The position numbers were made by a program, and so were the translations under genes. Shown in pieces: positions 45,701 to 55,072 of a stretch of DNA of 64,000 nucleotides. Each line of letters opens with the position of its first letter. The first letter of the stretch is position 1. The DNA is from Legionella_C sp963803545. GTDB lineage: Bacteria > Pseudomonadota > Gammaproteobacteria > Legionellales > Legionellaceae. The stretch is from contig CAWDMX010000004.1 of assembly GCA_963803545.1 (NCBI GenBank), forward strand, positions 620,001 through 684,000, given 5' to 3'. The notes beneath the pieces were generated by a model. The model did not search any database. It had not been told where the DNA came from and was given only the letters and a program-made list of their open reading frames with translations.

Positions 45701-45835
45701 TACTTGCACCACCGGCGGTACGATTGATGGGTACTGAGCAACGGGCAAAACTAGGATACTTATTACCCCAAACAGAACCATTAAAATAGCGATAACCATT
45801 GCAAAAATGGGTCTATTGATAAAAAACTTAACCAT
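42719..45835 (-). CDS. RND efflux transporter, AcrB/MexB (HAE1) family
   Basis: 1038 residues, full length for HAE1 pumps. Twelve membrane helices and two large periplasmic loops. The proton-relay residues are present: Asp-Asp in GLVVDDAIVVVENVE (helix 4) and Lys in GLAAKNAILIVEF (helix 10). The N-terminus (FFINRPIFAMVIAILM) is typical. Exports drugs, bile-type compounds or metabolites through an adaptor and a TolC-like channel. It follows the adaptor gene by 11 nt; no outer-membrane channel gene is nearby, so TolC must be encoded elsewhere. Confidence 0.95.
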   Translation of the reverse strand: MVKFFINRPIFAMVIAILMVLFGVISILVLPVAQYPSIVPPVVQVSTQYLGAGSGVVADTVTTPLETNINGVDGMIYMSSASTNNGNSIISITFDVGYSVDIGAVDVLTDTNTANPLLPPAVIQSGVTIQKVSSDMVLVVNLLAKDNAYDGAFLSNYADISITPALQRIPGVGNVNNFGLLEYSIRIWLNPDKLASMGIAPQEVINAVLEQNQQAAVGVIGQPPVPSTIPFQYQISTLGQLSDVNQFADIIVKVQENGQVVRVKDLGRVELGAEAYNTTSIFSGKPTASLGVYQLPGSNAMQVAEGVRQVMDRLTKNFPEGMTYTIAYDTTDFVRESMIEVVKTLVEAIILVFIVVYFFLQNLRTTLIPCIAIPVSLIGTFALFSVFGFSINTLSLLGLVLAIGLVVDDAIVVVENVEKKLEDNRTDIKEATLEATLEVQGPIIATTLILLAVFVPVAFIPGMTGSLYNQFALAIAFSVALSGINSLTLTPALCGLLLQAKTENKFIIFRWFESGYEKLLHHYKKAVRYCLLYKKIVLLIFAALGLLTYLIFYFLPTGFIPDEDQGYFVVVVKGPSGSSLYRTEDTVGKVLAILEKTEGVANTISINGYNIIDAINQPDTGVIFVILNPWSQRNTSALNVKGIMASTQKEFSKIDDAIIAAVNAPSIPGLGAVGGFQLEVEDRNNIGVDALAHVVDKLVAEGNKRPELKGLFSNLTTGVPQLFLDIDRVKAKALDVSISNLLLTLQTYLGSYYINNFTKFGQTYRVLVQAEGTARSNIADINKLYVKSERGEMVPLSSLVTVRLTNGPYNIPHYNLYNAASVNGGPAPGYSSGEALAAIEQVAANVLPKGVDYEWTGITYQQLKAGNIAALVFMLCLVFVFLFLAALYESWSMPFMILLAVPLALLGAGLALLIRGLALDVYAQIGLVLLIGLAAKNAILIVEFAKEKHEAGAGIVEAAMEAAALRLRPILMTALAFILGVLPLVLATGAGAASRHSIGTTVMGGMLVATVLSLLVVPVFYVVIESFRERKAPSVKPN

Positions 45836-45846
45836 AACGGCGTGTC

Positions 45847-47004
45847 CTATTTGTTATCTTTCGGGGATTTGGTTACAGGAACCGCAGCAGAGCTACTAGT
45901 TTTTGTCGTAACACGCATTCCCGAACGAATTTTTTGCATACCGCTAGTGACAATTGTATCGCCATCTTGCAAGCCACCGGTCACTATATAACTGTCTCCA
46001 AACTGACCTTGGGTGGTTATCACCTGTGCGTGAAGCGTGTTTTCCTTGGAAACTTTGTAAACACTTCTTTGCCCTTGCGTCTCCATCACGGCTTTTAAAG
46101 GTATCAAAATTGCGGGATTTTTCGTGGTAAGTGTTACGGTACAATCAACGTACACTCCAGGCAGTAAAAGCCCTTTTGGGTTTTCGATAATAGCCCGCAT
46201 TAAGACCGTAGAAGTGGTCGCATTGGCTTGATTATTAACGAGATCCATTTTACCACTGAATTTTATGGATTTATTTTGCGGAAAAGTAGCCTCCACGGTA
46301 AACGGCCTATTCTGTTGATACTTTAAAAAAGTTCCGTAATCTTCCACGCTTGGGCTAAATTGTATATAGATTGGGTCCAACTGCACGACATTAGCCAGCA
46401 AGGTATCTTGCGCCCCCCCTACTAAATTTCCAACGTCCACGTATTTATGACCTATAATGCCGTCTATGGGTGAATGCATCGAGGTATAACTCAAATTTAT
46501 TTTGGCCTGCTCAACTTGAGCGCTTGCAATTTGTACCTGGGCTATTGCAGCACTATAATCGGATGACGTTTTATCATAATTTGATTTTGAAACATCCCCT
46601 TTTGCAACGAGATTTTTTAAGCGAGCGTATTGGACTTGTTGGTATTCTTTTTGCGCAATAGCCGCGGCTAATTGGCCTTGAGCAAGGTTTAAGCTGGCAA
46701 TAAAAGAGCTTGGGTCAATTACATAAAGCTCATCGCCTTTTTTTACCGCTGCGCCTTCTATAAAATTCATTTTGGTTAAAAATCCTTGTACTCGGGCGCG
46801 AATATCAACACTTGCCATGGATTGTGAAATGGCAATGTACTTTTTAGTTAATGGAATATTCGTAGTTTTAACTTCTAAAACTTGGACAACGGGTATGGGT
46901 GGCGGTGCTGATTTTTTATCACGGCAATTAGTTAAACCCAGCGTAACGCACAATCCAAAAAAAATGAGCACGCATAAACGCTTCATGGCTGGGGATTTTA
47001 ACAT
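45847..47004 (-). CDS. RND efflux periplasmic adaptor (AcrA/MexA family)
   Basis: 385 residues. Lipoprotein-like N-terminus with a cysteine after FGLCVTLGLTN (LTNC; Asn at -1 is unusual for a lipobox). Then a lipoyl/barrel-sandwich domain split by an alpha-hairpin (LNLAQGQLAAAIAQKEYQQ), a beta-barrel and a membrane-proximal domain. SYTSMHSPIDGIIG is the conserved adaptor signature. AAAGGA with a short spacer supports the ATG at 47004 over the Met six residues later. Works with the transporter encoded 11 nt downstream. Confidence 0.92.
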   Translation of the reverse strand: MLKSPAMKRLCVLIFFGLCVTLGLTNCRDKKSAPPPIPVVQVLEVKTTNIPLTKKYIAISQSMASVDIRARVQGFLTKMNFIEGAAVKKGDELYVIDPSSFIASLNLAQGQLAAAIAQKEYQQVQYARLKNLVAKGDVSKSNYDKTSSDYSAAIAQVQIASAQVEQAKINLSYTSMHSPIDGIIGHKYVDVGNLVGGAQDTLLANVVQLDPIYIQFSPSVEDYGTFLKYQQNRPFTVEATFPQNKSIKFSGKMDLVNNQANATTSTVLMRAIIENPKGLLLPGVYVDCTVTLTTKNPAILIPLKAVMETQGQRSVYKVSKENTLHAQVITTQGQFGDSYIVTGGLQDGDTIVTSGMQKIRSGMRVTTKTSSSAAVPVTKSPKDNK

Positions 47005-47423
47005 AACAGTCCTTTGTAAATATTCGGCATAGGTATCTGGTTGCTAAACAGATAAGAACAAGATAAAAACTACATCCTATCTTATTCCAAAGCGCACTTG
47101 AAGAGCTACCCGTGTATTTAATTATTTCAAATACTGTTCAAGATAGACATTTTTTTAGAGACTCGTGAGCGCACGCCGGTTCGCACAGCCTTCTATCCTA
47201 CATTATCCAACAGTAAGCAAAAATTCGAGGCTTAAGGTCTGTCTGTGTAAAGGTTAATTTTACCTGAATTTCGCCTCTGTGCTTACGCGCTAATAACACG
47301 ATTCTATTTTATCAACGCGCTGTAATCCAAAGCAGGCCTTCAAAATAAGCCGCGCTGTACGAAAAATTATATCGAGAAACCCCCGGCAATTTCCTAACCG
47401 TGTTTGCTATTTAGAATTCATCG
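47005..47423. other. Gap between the NRPS gene and the efflux genes
   Basis: About 420 bp with closed frames. It follows the synthetase stop and precedes the adaptor start on the same strand. No terminator hairpin or regulator site is clear, so I cannot say whether synthetase and pump are one transcript. Confidence 0.4.
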
Positions 47424-50400
47424 TTAAAAGGTAGTCGCTTTTGTGAAGCTCATCAATTCTTCAACAATTATAGTTGTAAGCTTTTGACGAAATTCTGGCT
47501 GTAGATTTCCAGAAACTACCAAAGAATAACAATTGTAACTTTTTATAAAACTAACGTCTAAAATGTAATCTAAAGACAGTAGATCTTGTTCAAATACTGG
47601 GATGGATTTTTGATTTAAACCAAACAAAATCTGGTGCTCATCTCCGTTAGAGCTTGGATTAAAATTGTCCCAAGTATTAATATTAACCATAAATTCTTTG
47701 CGCTGCTTAAATGCGCTTAGCTTTGCAGATGAGGCTAAAATGTCTGCGTTTAAATGGGACGATGGAAAAACGGTTGCAAGGCATGCGCCTAGAAATTTTA
47801 AGCACTTCCATTTAAATGCGCCCATTTTATTTTTTATTTTATTAAGGCTTGCGTATTTCACAACTGCTGACGCGCCTTGATAGGGTTGGGTTAAAATAAG
47901 TTGTTGGTGCACCTGGTTAACATAATGATCTAGATTTCTTTTATTTTTTAATTGAATACTTATTGGTTCAACACTTATAAAGCAACCCAAGGTGTTGTCG
48001 TAATTGCAATCGTCTCGGCAGGATTTTACTATATTGAAAAAAATTGAGTTGTTGCGTTCTAAAGAAACAGTTTTAGCAAGCGCGGTTGCAACCGATGCAA
48101 TCAACAAGGTATTAATATTTAGATGCAGGTGTGCACCACAATCGTAGAGGTCGGTTAAAAATTTTTTGGAAACCGATTTATACGTTGAATAACTACACCG
48201 GGCCGTCCTCATATTCGGGATAATATAATTTTGGTCAATACACAATAAGTTGGTATTTTGGAAATAATTCCTCCAAAAATCCCTATCACGGGAATAATTT
48301 TTAGCAATTCCCCTTTTTTCTTGTGCAATTAATGTTTTATAGCTGGATAAATCAAAATTTATATTTTGTTTTGAACTTTTTAATTCTTTTAAATAAAACG
48401 ACGATAAATTTTGAAATATTAAATCCACCGATCGTCCGTCGGAAATCAAATGGGGTAATGCTATCTGCAGTTCACAGACATCATGAGGCAATAAAAACAA
48501 TCGTATTTTGAGTAAAATTTTAGTCTTAGGCCAAGGGTGAAAGTTTATTAATTGAGTATAGGATTCTTGAATCTTCTGAACCCAACTACACTCCCCTCTT
48601 AAATCAAACAGTTCAACGGCTCTGGTTAATGTCGGTTGAAACTTAAGCGCGGGTTGGTATTTGAGCACTCTATGCATTAATACAGGCTGTTTCCTAATCA
48701 AACACTCTAGCGCTTGAGACAGCCTTTTAGGGTTAATGATTCCTTCAAAACGCAATTGGCCTACGATGTTAATTTTTTTTGTGTTCGGCTCAAAATTATC
48801 CGCAAGCCATAGTAAGAATTGAAAATCATTCAGCGCGAGAATAGGACTGCTGCTTTTAGGTATTGCAACTCGCGCAATGGTCGGTGAATTTTTCAAAAAA
48901 CAAGCAAGCTCAGAAATTGTGCAATGGTTGTAAAAATCAGAAACTGTAATTTCTTTTTTTAACCCATATTTCAAAGTAGTAACAATACGTGCTGCAATTA
49001 AAGAGTGCCCGCCTAATTCAAAAAAATTATCATGAGCATTGACGGATGAAATTCGCAGCTCCTGCTGCCATATTCGAGCGATTTTGCTTTCAAGTTTACT
49101 CAAAATCTGCAGTCTAGGGCTTTTTCTTTTAACCCGCGTTTTTGGTAGTTTTTTTAGATCTAATTTACCATTAGCGTTTAAAGGTAAATTGTCAATTTTT
49201 ACGAATAAAACCGGAATCATTGCTTGTATTAAGTGTTTTTTTAAATGTTTTTTTAGCTGATCAATATTGATGCTGGATGTGTTGTCCGTAAGTAGATAAT
49301 ACGCTATTAATTGTTTTTCATCTTCTTGTCTATTTTTAGAAACCGCTGTAACAATACTACTTTTAACAGCTGGAAATTTATTAATCCATGCCTCAATTTC
49401 ACCAAGCTCAATACGAAAGCCGCGTATTTTAACCTGATGATCGATTCGACCAAGATACTCATAGTTCCCATCAGAAAGCTGTCTGCATAAGTCGCCTGTT
49501 TGGTATAAATACCCTTTATGAAAGGGTTTTAGAACAAAGCGTTCTTCGGACAGTTGCGGGTTATTGAGGTAACCGCGCCCAACGCACCTGCCTCCTATAT
49601 ACAATTCGCCAATTTCTCCTTCAGCCACTAATTTATTTTTATCAACAAGATAAAAAGCGCAGTTTTTACCAGGTTTACCTATCGGCACATCCGGATGGAT
49701 AGCATTAATTCCATGATTAGAAAATTTATACCAGGTAACGCCGACTGTAGTTTCAGTGGGGCCGTATTCGTTGATTAGCGCATGCTCAGGGAATTTTTTG
49801 TGCCACCGAGCGCAATCTAATGTGTGCAGCTTCTCACCGCCAAGCAAAATTAAACGTAAATCAGGCAAATCGATCGTATTTCTTTCAATCTCATAAAGTA
49901 AAACCTTAAAATAACTGGGGGTAATTTTAAGGATATTAATTTTATTATCCCGCAGATAACTGAGATAGTTATGGCAATCTTTTTTGGTTTTATCATCGGT
50001 TATAACGATTGTCAGGCCGGATAGCAACGCTACTAATGTTGTGGTAACCGCCATATCAAAGGCATAATTAGCCGAAAAATCAATGCGGGTTGTATTTTCT
50101 GTCAAGCAATTTTCTACAAAGTTTTCACTGTAATTAAGAACATTTTCTTGTTCAATTAAGACCCCTTTTGGCTCACCTGTTGAACCGGAAGTGTAAATTA
50201 CATACGCTAAATCATTTTTTTTTGCGTTGCAAAGAGGATTTTCTTTTGAAAAAGTACGGGTATCAATATCATCTATCACAATTATTTCACCCGTAAACTC
50301 TTTAAACTTTTTAAGCATAGATTTTTGGGTAATCAAAAAGGGGGTATTGCTTGAGTTTAGGATGTGCAATAGTCTTGCCGTAGGGGTTGTGCTATCAAGA

Positions 50401-50642
50401 GGAACATAACAACCACCGGCTTTAACAACCGCAATCATGCAGCGAATAACCTGCGGATTGCGCTCCAAAGCAATAGCTACACGCGTTTCTCGCCCCACCC
50501 CAACCGCGCTTAAATAATGCGACAATTGATTGATAATTTCGTTGAGCTGCAGGTAAGATATTTTTTTTAATTGATAATCAATTGCCGTTGTCGCTGGCAT
50601 CTTTTGTACTACTGATTCAAATAAGCGCTGGATACTTTCCAT
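47424..50642 (-). CDS. Nonribosomal peptide synthetase, A-PCP-C architecture
   Basis: 1072 residues. Adenylation domain (about 10-505) with A3 YTSGSTGEPKG (150-160), A4 FDMAVTTTLVALLSG, A5 NEYGPTET, A7 YQTGDL, A8 GRIDHQVKIRGFRIELGE and A10 NANGKLDL: complete and probably active. Carrier domain with the phosphopantetheine serine in FFELGGHSLIAAR (about 545). The C-terminal domain (about 600-1072) is condensation-like; its motif is PHLISDG (about 731), keeping the second His and the Asp of HHxxxDG but with Pro for the first His. No thioesterase or reductase. It may load one amino acid and transfer it to an acceptor. Substrate and product are unknown; no phosphopantetheinyl transferase is in the window. 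Confidence 0.9.
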   Translation of the reverse strand: MESIQRLFESVVQKMPATTAIDYQLKKISYLQLNEIINQLSHYLSAVGVGRETRVAIALERNPQVIRCMIAVVKAGGCYVPLDSTTPTARLLHILNSSNTPFLITQKSMLKKFKEFTGEIIVIDDIDTRTFSKENPLCNAKKNDLAYVIYTSGSTGEPKGVLIEQENVLNYSENFVENCLTENTTRIDFSANYAFDMAVTTTLVALLSGLTIVITDDKTKKDCHNYLSYLRDNKINILKITPSYFKVLLYEIERNTIDLPDLRLILLGGEKLHTLDCARWHKKFPEHALINEYGPTETTVGVTWYKFSNHGINAIHPDVPIGKPGKNCAFYLVDKNKLVAEGEIGELYIGGRCVGRGYLNNPQLSEERFVLKPFHKGYLYQTGDLCRQLSDGNYEYLGRIDHQVKIRGFRIELGEIEAWINKFPAVKSSIVTAVSKNRQEDEKQLIAYYLLTDNTSSINIDQLKKHLKKHLIQAMIPVLFVKIDNLPLNANGKLDLKKLPKTRVKRKSPRLQILSKLESKIARIWQQELRISSVNAHDNFFELGGHSLIAARIVTTLKYGLKKEITVSDFYNHCTISELACFLKNSPTIARVAIPKSSSPILALNDFQFLLWLADNFEPNTKKINIVGQLRFEGIINPKRLSQALECLIRKQPVLMHRVLKYQPALKFQPTLTRAVELFDLRGECSWVQKIQESYTQLINFHPWPKTKILLKIRLFLLPHDVCELQIALPHLISDGRSVDLIFQNLSSFYLKELKSSKQNINFDLSSYKTLIAQEKRGIAKNYSRDRDFWRNYFQNTNLLCIDQNYIIPNMRTARCSYSTYKSVSKKFLTDLYDCGAHLHLNINTLLIASVATALAKTVSLERNNSIFFNIVKSCRDDCNYDNTLGCFISVEPISIQLKNKRNLDHYVNQVHQQLILTQPYQGASAVVKYASLNKIKNKMGAFKWKCLKFLGACLATVFPSSHLNADILASSAKLSAFKQRKEFMVNINTWDNFNPSSNGDEHQILFGLNQKSIPVFEQDLLSLDYILDVSFIKSYNCYSLVVSGNLQPEFRQKLTTIIVEELMSFTKATTF

Positions 50643-50787
50643 GTTGTTCAGCCCCTTCTGTTAATACCCAATGTGAATAATCATAATCCTAAGTGTAGAT
50701 GCTGTTGTGAAAAAAAGTGACCGTTTTTAGAAATATTGCCCATCCTATTGTTTTCAGGTATTGTTTTATTTTTTTTTGGATGGAACC

Positions 50788-52014
50788 ATGTCGCATTCCC
50801 CAATCTCTGACAGGCTTAACGAAAACTATCCAGTAATGGTTAGTCAACTACAACAACTCTGTTTAATTAATTCCGGTACCAGCAACCTAGCGGGTATAAG
50901 CTTAATGCACGATGCATTGAAAAATTGTTACGCCCCTATTGCGGATGCACTGCTTACAAAAAAACTCCCCTCCTTTTCTGCGATTGATATGCACGGTAAA
51001 ACTCAGGAAGTTTTCTGTGGCGACTCCTTGTTTATTCAAAAACGACCGCATTTAAAACGTCGGGTGCTCTTAACCGGACATATGGATACGGTTTATCCCG
51101 AGGACAGCGGCTTTCAACAATTGAAACAACTCAGCAAAAACATACTAAATGGCCCAGGGGTTGCGGATATGAAAGGCGGGCTAATCGTAATGCTACACGC
51201 CCTCCAGCTGTTTGAAGACCTACCTGGGGCAGACCATTTAGGATGGGATGTTTTAATCAACAGTGATGAGGAAATTGGATCACCGGCGAGTGCGGCGTGG
51301 TTAGCGGGGATTGCTAAAAATTATCAAGCTGCACTGGTGTACGAACCTGCTGTTAACACCAACGGTGATTTCGCCAAAAATCGTAAGGGAAGTGGCAAGT
51401 TCACTCTTGTAGCGAAAGGACGTGCCGCGCATGCTGGACGCGCTTTTTCCAATGGCAGAAATGCTATTTGCTACAGCGCAACGACGGTTCTCGCAATGGA
51501 CGCTTTAAACAATCAAAGACCCGGCGTTACCATCAATATAGGCCTCATTCAAGGTGGTGAAGCGCTGAATGTCATTCCCGATACAGCCGTAGTGAAGCTC
51601 GACGTTCGCGTCGAGTCATCGGATGACGCCACTTGGGTTTTGCAACAATTGCAAGATATTGTAAAAAAAAATGCGCGTAAAGACTATAGTTTAACCCTGC
51701 ATGGCGCTTTTGGACGCCCAGTAAAAAAGGTTCAGCAAAATACAATCAATTTATTTACCCGTATTCAAAAACACGGCCGAAGCCAAGGCTTAAACCTTGG
51801 CTGGCACGACAGCGGTGGTTGCTGCGATGGGAATAATTTAGCCGCAAACGGTTTAGCGGTCATTGATACCCTGGGTGTTCGTGGAGGTAATATTCATAGC
51901 CCTGATGAATTTATCGCGCTTGATAGTTTGGTTGAACGCGCAAGCTTAAGCGCGTTATTGTTAGAGGATTTAGCAAACGGCGGCTTAGAGGAGTTGCGTA
52001 ATGATGCTTTTTAG
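50788..52014 (+). CDS. M20-family metallohydrolase (carboxypeptidase G2/ArgE-like)
   Basis: 408 residues from the ATG at 50788 (a TTG nine codons earlier is less likely; GGATGG precedes the ATG). Two-zinc M20 motifs are all present: GHMDTVYP, GPGVADMKGG (bridging Asp), NSDEEIGSP (catalytic Glu-Glu), YEPAV, and HSPDEF at the end. The dimerisation domain holds AAHAGRAFSNGRNA. Hydrolyses an amide bond of an N-acyl amino acid or dipeptide; substrate open. The next gene overlaps it by 14 nt, so the hydrolase and the AstA-type transferase are translationally coupled. It is divergent from the synthetase gene with about 145 bp between. Confidence 0.88.
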   Translation: MSHSPISDRLNENYPVMVSQLQQLCLINSGTSNLAGISLMHDALKNCYAPIADALLTKKLPSFSAIDMHGKTQEVFCGDSLFIQKRPHLKRRVLLTGHMDTVYPEDSGFQQLKQLSKNILNGPGVADMKGGLIVMLHALQLFEDLPGADHLGWDVLINSDEEIGSPASAAWLAGIAKNYQAALVYEPAVNTNGDFAKNRKGSGKFTLVAKGRAAHAGRAFSNGRNAICYSATTVLAMDALNNQRPGVTINIGLIQGGEALNVIPDTAVVKLDVRVESSDDATWVLQQLQDIVKKNARKDYSLTLHGAFGRPVKKVQQNTINLFTRIQKHGRSQGLNLGWHDSGGCCDGNNLAANGLAVIDTLGVRGGNIHSPDEFIALDSLVERASLSALLLEDLANGGLEELRNDAF

Positions 52015-53011
52015 AACGGTTAAGGCAGGCGATCTTAACGCAATTCATCAATTAGCACTGCAGAGCGGTGTTGGATTAACCACACTACCCAAAGATTTAG
52101 CGCAGCTATCAAACCGGATTAATTGGTCTGAGCAGTCGTTTGCAAAAAAATCTGGTTTTCCAAATAATGAGTATTATCTATTTGTTCTTGAAGACTGCAG
52201 CACGGGTTTAATTGTTGGCACCGCCGCTATTGAATCAATGCTTGGTACAGCGGCACCTTTCTACTCGTATAAAGTGTCCAACCACACTCAAGTTTGTCAC
52301 TCGTTAAATATTCGTTACGACTACCAAAAACTCAACCTAGTCAATGATTTACACGGTAAAAGCGAGCTTTGCACCTTGTTTTTAGCGCCCGAATACCGAG
52401 TAAATGGCAACGGTTTATTGCTTTCACGGGCGCGATTTTTGTTTATGAAGCAATTTGTAGAGCGCTTTGCTGCTACCGTTATTGCTGAAATGCGCGGCGT
52501 TTCAAACGATAACGGCGAATCCCCTTTGTGGCAAAATATAGGTGAACAATTTTTTAAAACTTCATTTCAAGAGGCTGATAAACTGACGCTGACGACCAAC
52601 AAACAATTCATCGCTGATTTGATGCCCAAAGAACCTATTCATGTGCAACTTCTGTCCAATAGTGCGCAACAAGCTATTGGTAAACCGCACAGTAGTACCG
52701 TACCTGCTATGAAAATATTATTGCAAGAAGGGTTTCGGTTTAACAATTACGTGGATATTTTTGATGGGGGGCCAACCTTAGAGGCGGAACAGTCCACCAT
52801 AGCGACTATCCAAAACAGCAAGACGGTAATAATCGGTAAAATTTCCGAACATTCGGGTTCAACGCGCTATTTAATTGCTAACAGCAGTATAGCGTTTCGC
52901 GCCACTATTGGTACGTTAACGATGGATGGTTCAAGTGTTTGTTTATCTGCGGATTGCAGTAAGCGCCTTAATGTTTGTGTTGGCGATTACGTGCATATTG
53001 TACAATTTTAA
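52001..53011 (+). CDS. astA: Arginine N-succinyltransferase-like protein (AstA family)
   Basis: 336 residues. AstA/AruF features: the N-terminal FRTVKAGDLNAIHQLALQSGVGLTTLP, CTLFLAPEYRVNGNGLLLSR, FIADLMPKEPI and FDGGPTLEAE. In the AST pathway AstA succinylates arginine with succinyl-CoA, but astB, astD and astE are not adjacent. The coupled M20 hydrolase could remove or exchange the acyl group, so the pair may act on a different amino acid. Family assignment is strong, pathway role uncertain. Confidence 0.85.
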   Translation: MMLFRTVKAGDLNAIHQLALQSGVGLTTLPKDLAQLSNRINWSEQSFAKKSGFPNNEYYLFVLEDCSTGLIVGTAAIESMLGTAAPFYSYKVSNHTQVCHSLNIRYDYQKLNLVNDLHGKSELCTLFLAPEYRVNGNGLLLSRARFLFMKQFVERFAATVIAEMRGVSNDNGESPLWQNIGEQFFKTSFQEADKLTLTTNKQFIADLMPKEPIHVQLLSNSAQQAIGKPHSSTVPAMKILLQEGFRFNNYVDIFDGGPTLEAEQSTIATIQNSKTVIIGKISEHSGSTRYLIANSSIAFRATIGTLTMDGSSVCLSADCSKRLNVCVGDYVHIVQF

Positions 53012-53127
53012 ATAATTCTCTTGTTTCTTAACATGAATGCCGCGTAAATAATGGTATTCGCTCTACAACTCTTATTTTTTTTAAAAAAGACGGGCATAAT
53101 ACGGCAAAAAATTGCGTAGAGCTTGTT

Positions 53128-54951
53128 ATGTGGAAAAAAATTACCGTACTTCTTAGCTTAATAATTCTTTCTCCACCAGTGCTCTCTCAAGCGCGTATTG
53201 ATACCGATGTAATTGCAGTGGTAAAAAGTTTACACGCTAAAAACAAACAGTTAGCGCAATCAAAACTACTATCGGTGCTAATTTTTTTACAATCTAAGGC
53301 CAATGCTGATCTCTTTATCAAAGAACTGCATCGTTCGTACTCCGCAAAAGTACAAAAATTAGTCGACTCACCTATTCTGCTGGTTTCTTTACCCGCCCAG
53401 CTAAACGTTTTATATGCTATTGCGAGCAAGCCCTCCGTCAAACAAATTTCTTCATTTCACGGCGCACAGGAAGAACTTGAAATTAGTGAACAAGCAATAT
53501 TGCTGCGATCATCGGATTTTTATCCCACTGTAAATAATTGGTGGGCTAACGGTTTTACGGGGAAAAACCTTGCCGTTGGTATCTTGGATTCGGGCGTAGC
53601 TTTGGAAAATCCTAATCTGGCCAACAAACAAATTCTTGTTCGCAAAGAACGGGGTTCAACTTTTGACCAATTTATTAACGGCGTGCGTTCAGCCCATGGC
53701 ACCGGTATTGCTTGTATTTATGCGGGATCAGGCAGCAGTACTTATCCTAATGACACAGGATTAGCGCCGGATACGCAGGCCATTGTTGCTGCACTTATTA
53801 CGGATCATGACGGTTTATTGGCCGATCAAAGTATTACTTTTAGTAGTATCGATTGGATGTTGAACCGTGCTGAGATACAACCCAATATCATTAATTACAG
53901 CAATGGGAATGGTGTAATTAATTGCACGGATTGCAATGACTGGAGTGGTTTTGCCAGAATGATTGATTTTACTATCAATCGCCATCAAATTTTATGGGTT
54001 AAATCTGCTGGTAATAATGGTTATATTCCATCCTCAAAATATCCGCCTTATGCTTCTACAATGACCATACCTGCCGATAATTATAACGGTTTAACGGTAG
54101 CCAATATGGATCCTGTGGTTCGAGAAGACAACGAGGTTAGTTTTAACCCGGACAGAGAAAAACATAGCATTCGCTACACCAGCAGTCGAGGACCAACCTT
54201 GGCGGGGCGTAAAAAACCCGACATTGCAGCACCAGGTAACGACACACGAACCTGTGCGCCGGATCCCTTATTGTATTTTTTTAAATACACTGAAGCAATG
54301 GATTACCACGATGGCTATCGATTAATGGGGGGAACCAGTTCAGCAACGCCTCACGTTGGCGCCGTAGCCCTCCTGTTACACGACTCCGGAATTACTGCAC
54401 CTAGAGCTAAAAAAGCATTGCTGCTAAATTCTGCTGATGCCTACACCGATAGTGATAAACCGGGACCGGAAGATCCAAAATACATTTACCTTGGTGGCCA
54501 TTATCCGGTTATGGGTACCCAGTGGAACCGCACCTATGGCTGGGGATATCTTAACGCCCAGAAAGCCTTCGAACAGCGCCGTAATCTTGTTGAAGATGTT
54601 TTAACTGTTGACGATCCTGTAAAAATATACCACGCCCTATTGCCTGTTGGTGCTAAAGTTACGCTCGTTCATGAGCGCCGTGTGGGTTATAACGAGGCCG
54701 GAGAATGGAAGCTAAGCCATCTAAGTCTCGAAATAATAGACCAAGTCACCAATAAAATTATTATGCGCGATTCCAGTACAATTGATACGGTGCATCAAGT
54801 TGCTAACTGCGAACGCCAATCTTTTGATAAATATTGTTCAGCAAATACTAAACCGGTTAATGCCCTTATTAAAGTGCGTTTATTCGGTAAAATTGATGGC
54901 GCCCGAGCCGAACCTTTTGCTCTTGCTGCTTCGGTAGATTTTCATGCGTAA
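53128..54951 (+). CDS. Secreted subtilisin-like serine protease (S8 family)
   Basis: 607 residues. Signal peptide MWKKITVLLSLIILSPPVLSQA, then an inhibitor-like propeptide region (about 30-125), then the S8 catalytic domain: Asp in GILDSGVALE, His in SAHGTGIACI, oxyanion Asn in KSAGNNGY, Ser in GGTSSATPHVG. A roughly 120-residue C-terminal beta domain follows (VLTVDDPVKIYHALLP onward). Probably a secreted endopeptidase. Single gene; nothing near suggests a dedicated substrate. Confidence 0.92.
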   Translation: MWKKITVLLSLIILSPPVLSQARIDTDVIAVVKSLHAKNKQLAQSKLLSVLIFLQSKANADLFIKELHRSYSAKVQKLVDSPILLVSLPAQLNVLYAIASKPSVKQISSFHGAQEELEISEQAILLRSSDFYPTVNNWWANGFTGKNLAVGILDSGVALENPNLANKQILVRKERGSTFDQFINGVRSAHGTGIACIYAGSGSSTYPNDTGLAPDTQAIVAALITDHDGLLADQSITFSSIDWMLNRAEIQPNIINYSNGNGVINCTDCNDWSGFARMIDFTINRHQILWVKSAGNNGYIPSSKYPPYASTMTIPADNYNGLTVANMDPVVREDNEVSFNPDREKHSIRYTSSRGPTLAGRKKPDIAAPGNDTRTCAPDPLLYFFKYTEAMDYHDGYRLMGGTSSATPHVGAVALLLHDSGITAPRAKKALLLNSADAYTDSDKPGPEDPKYIYLGGHYPVMGTQWNRTYGWGYLNAQKAFEQRRNLVEDVLTVDDPVKIYHALLPVGAKVTLVHERRVGYNEAGEWKLSHLSLEIIDQVTNKIIMRDSSTIDTVHQVANCERQSFDKYCSANTKPVNALIKVRLFGKIDGARAEPFALAASVDFHA

Positions 54952-55072
54952 TGCGATTGCTTAACTGTTGTGAGTCTATGAATTAAATAACCGGATATAT
55001 TAATAGAACTTGCTTTCAACCCTACTGAAAATCAATTAAACTTTTAAATCACTAACTTAGCTGGAGAGCTAT

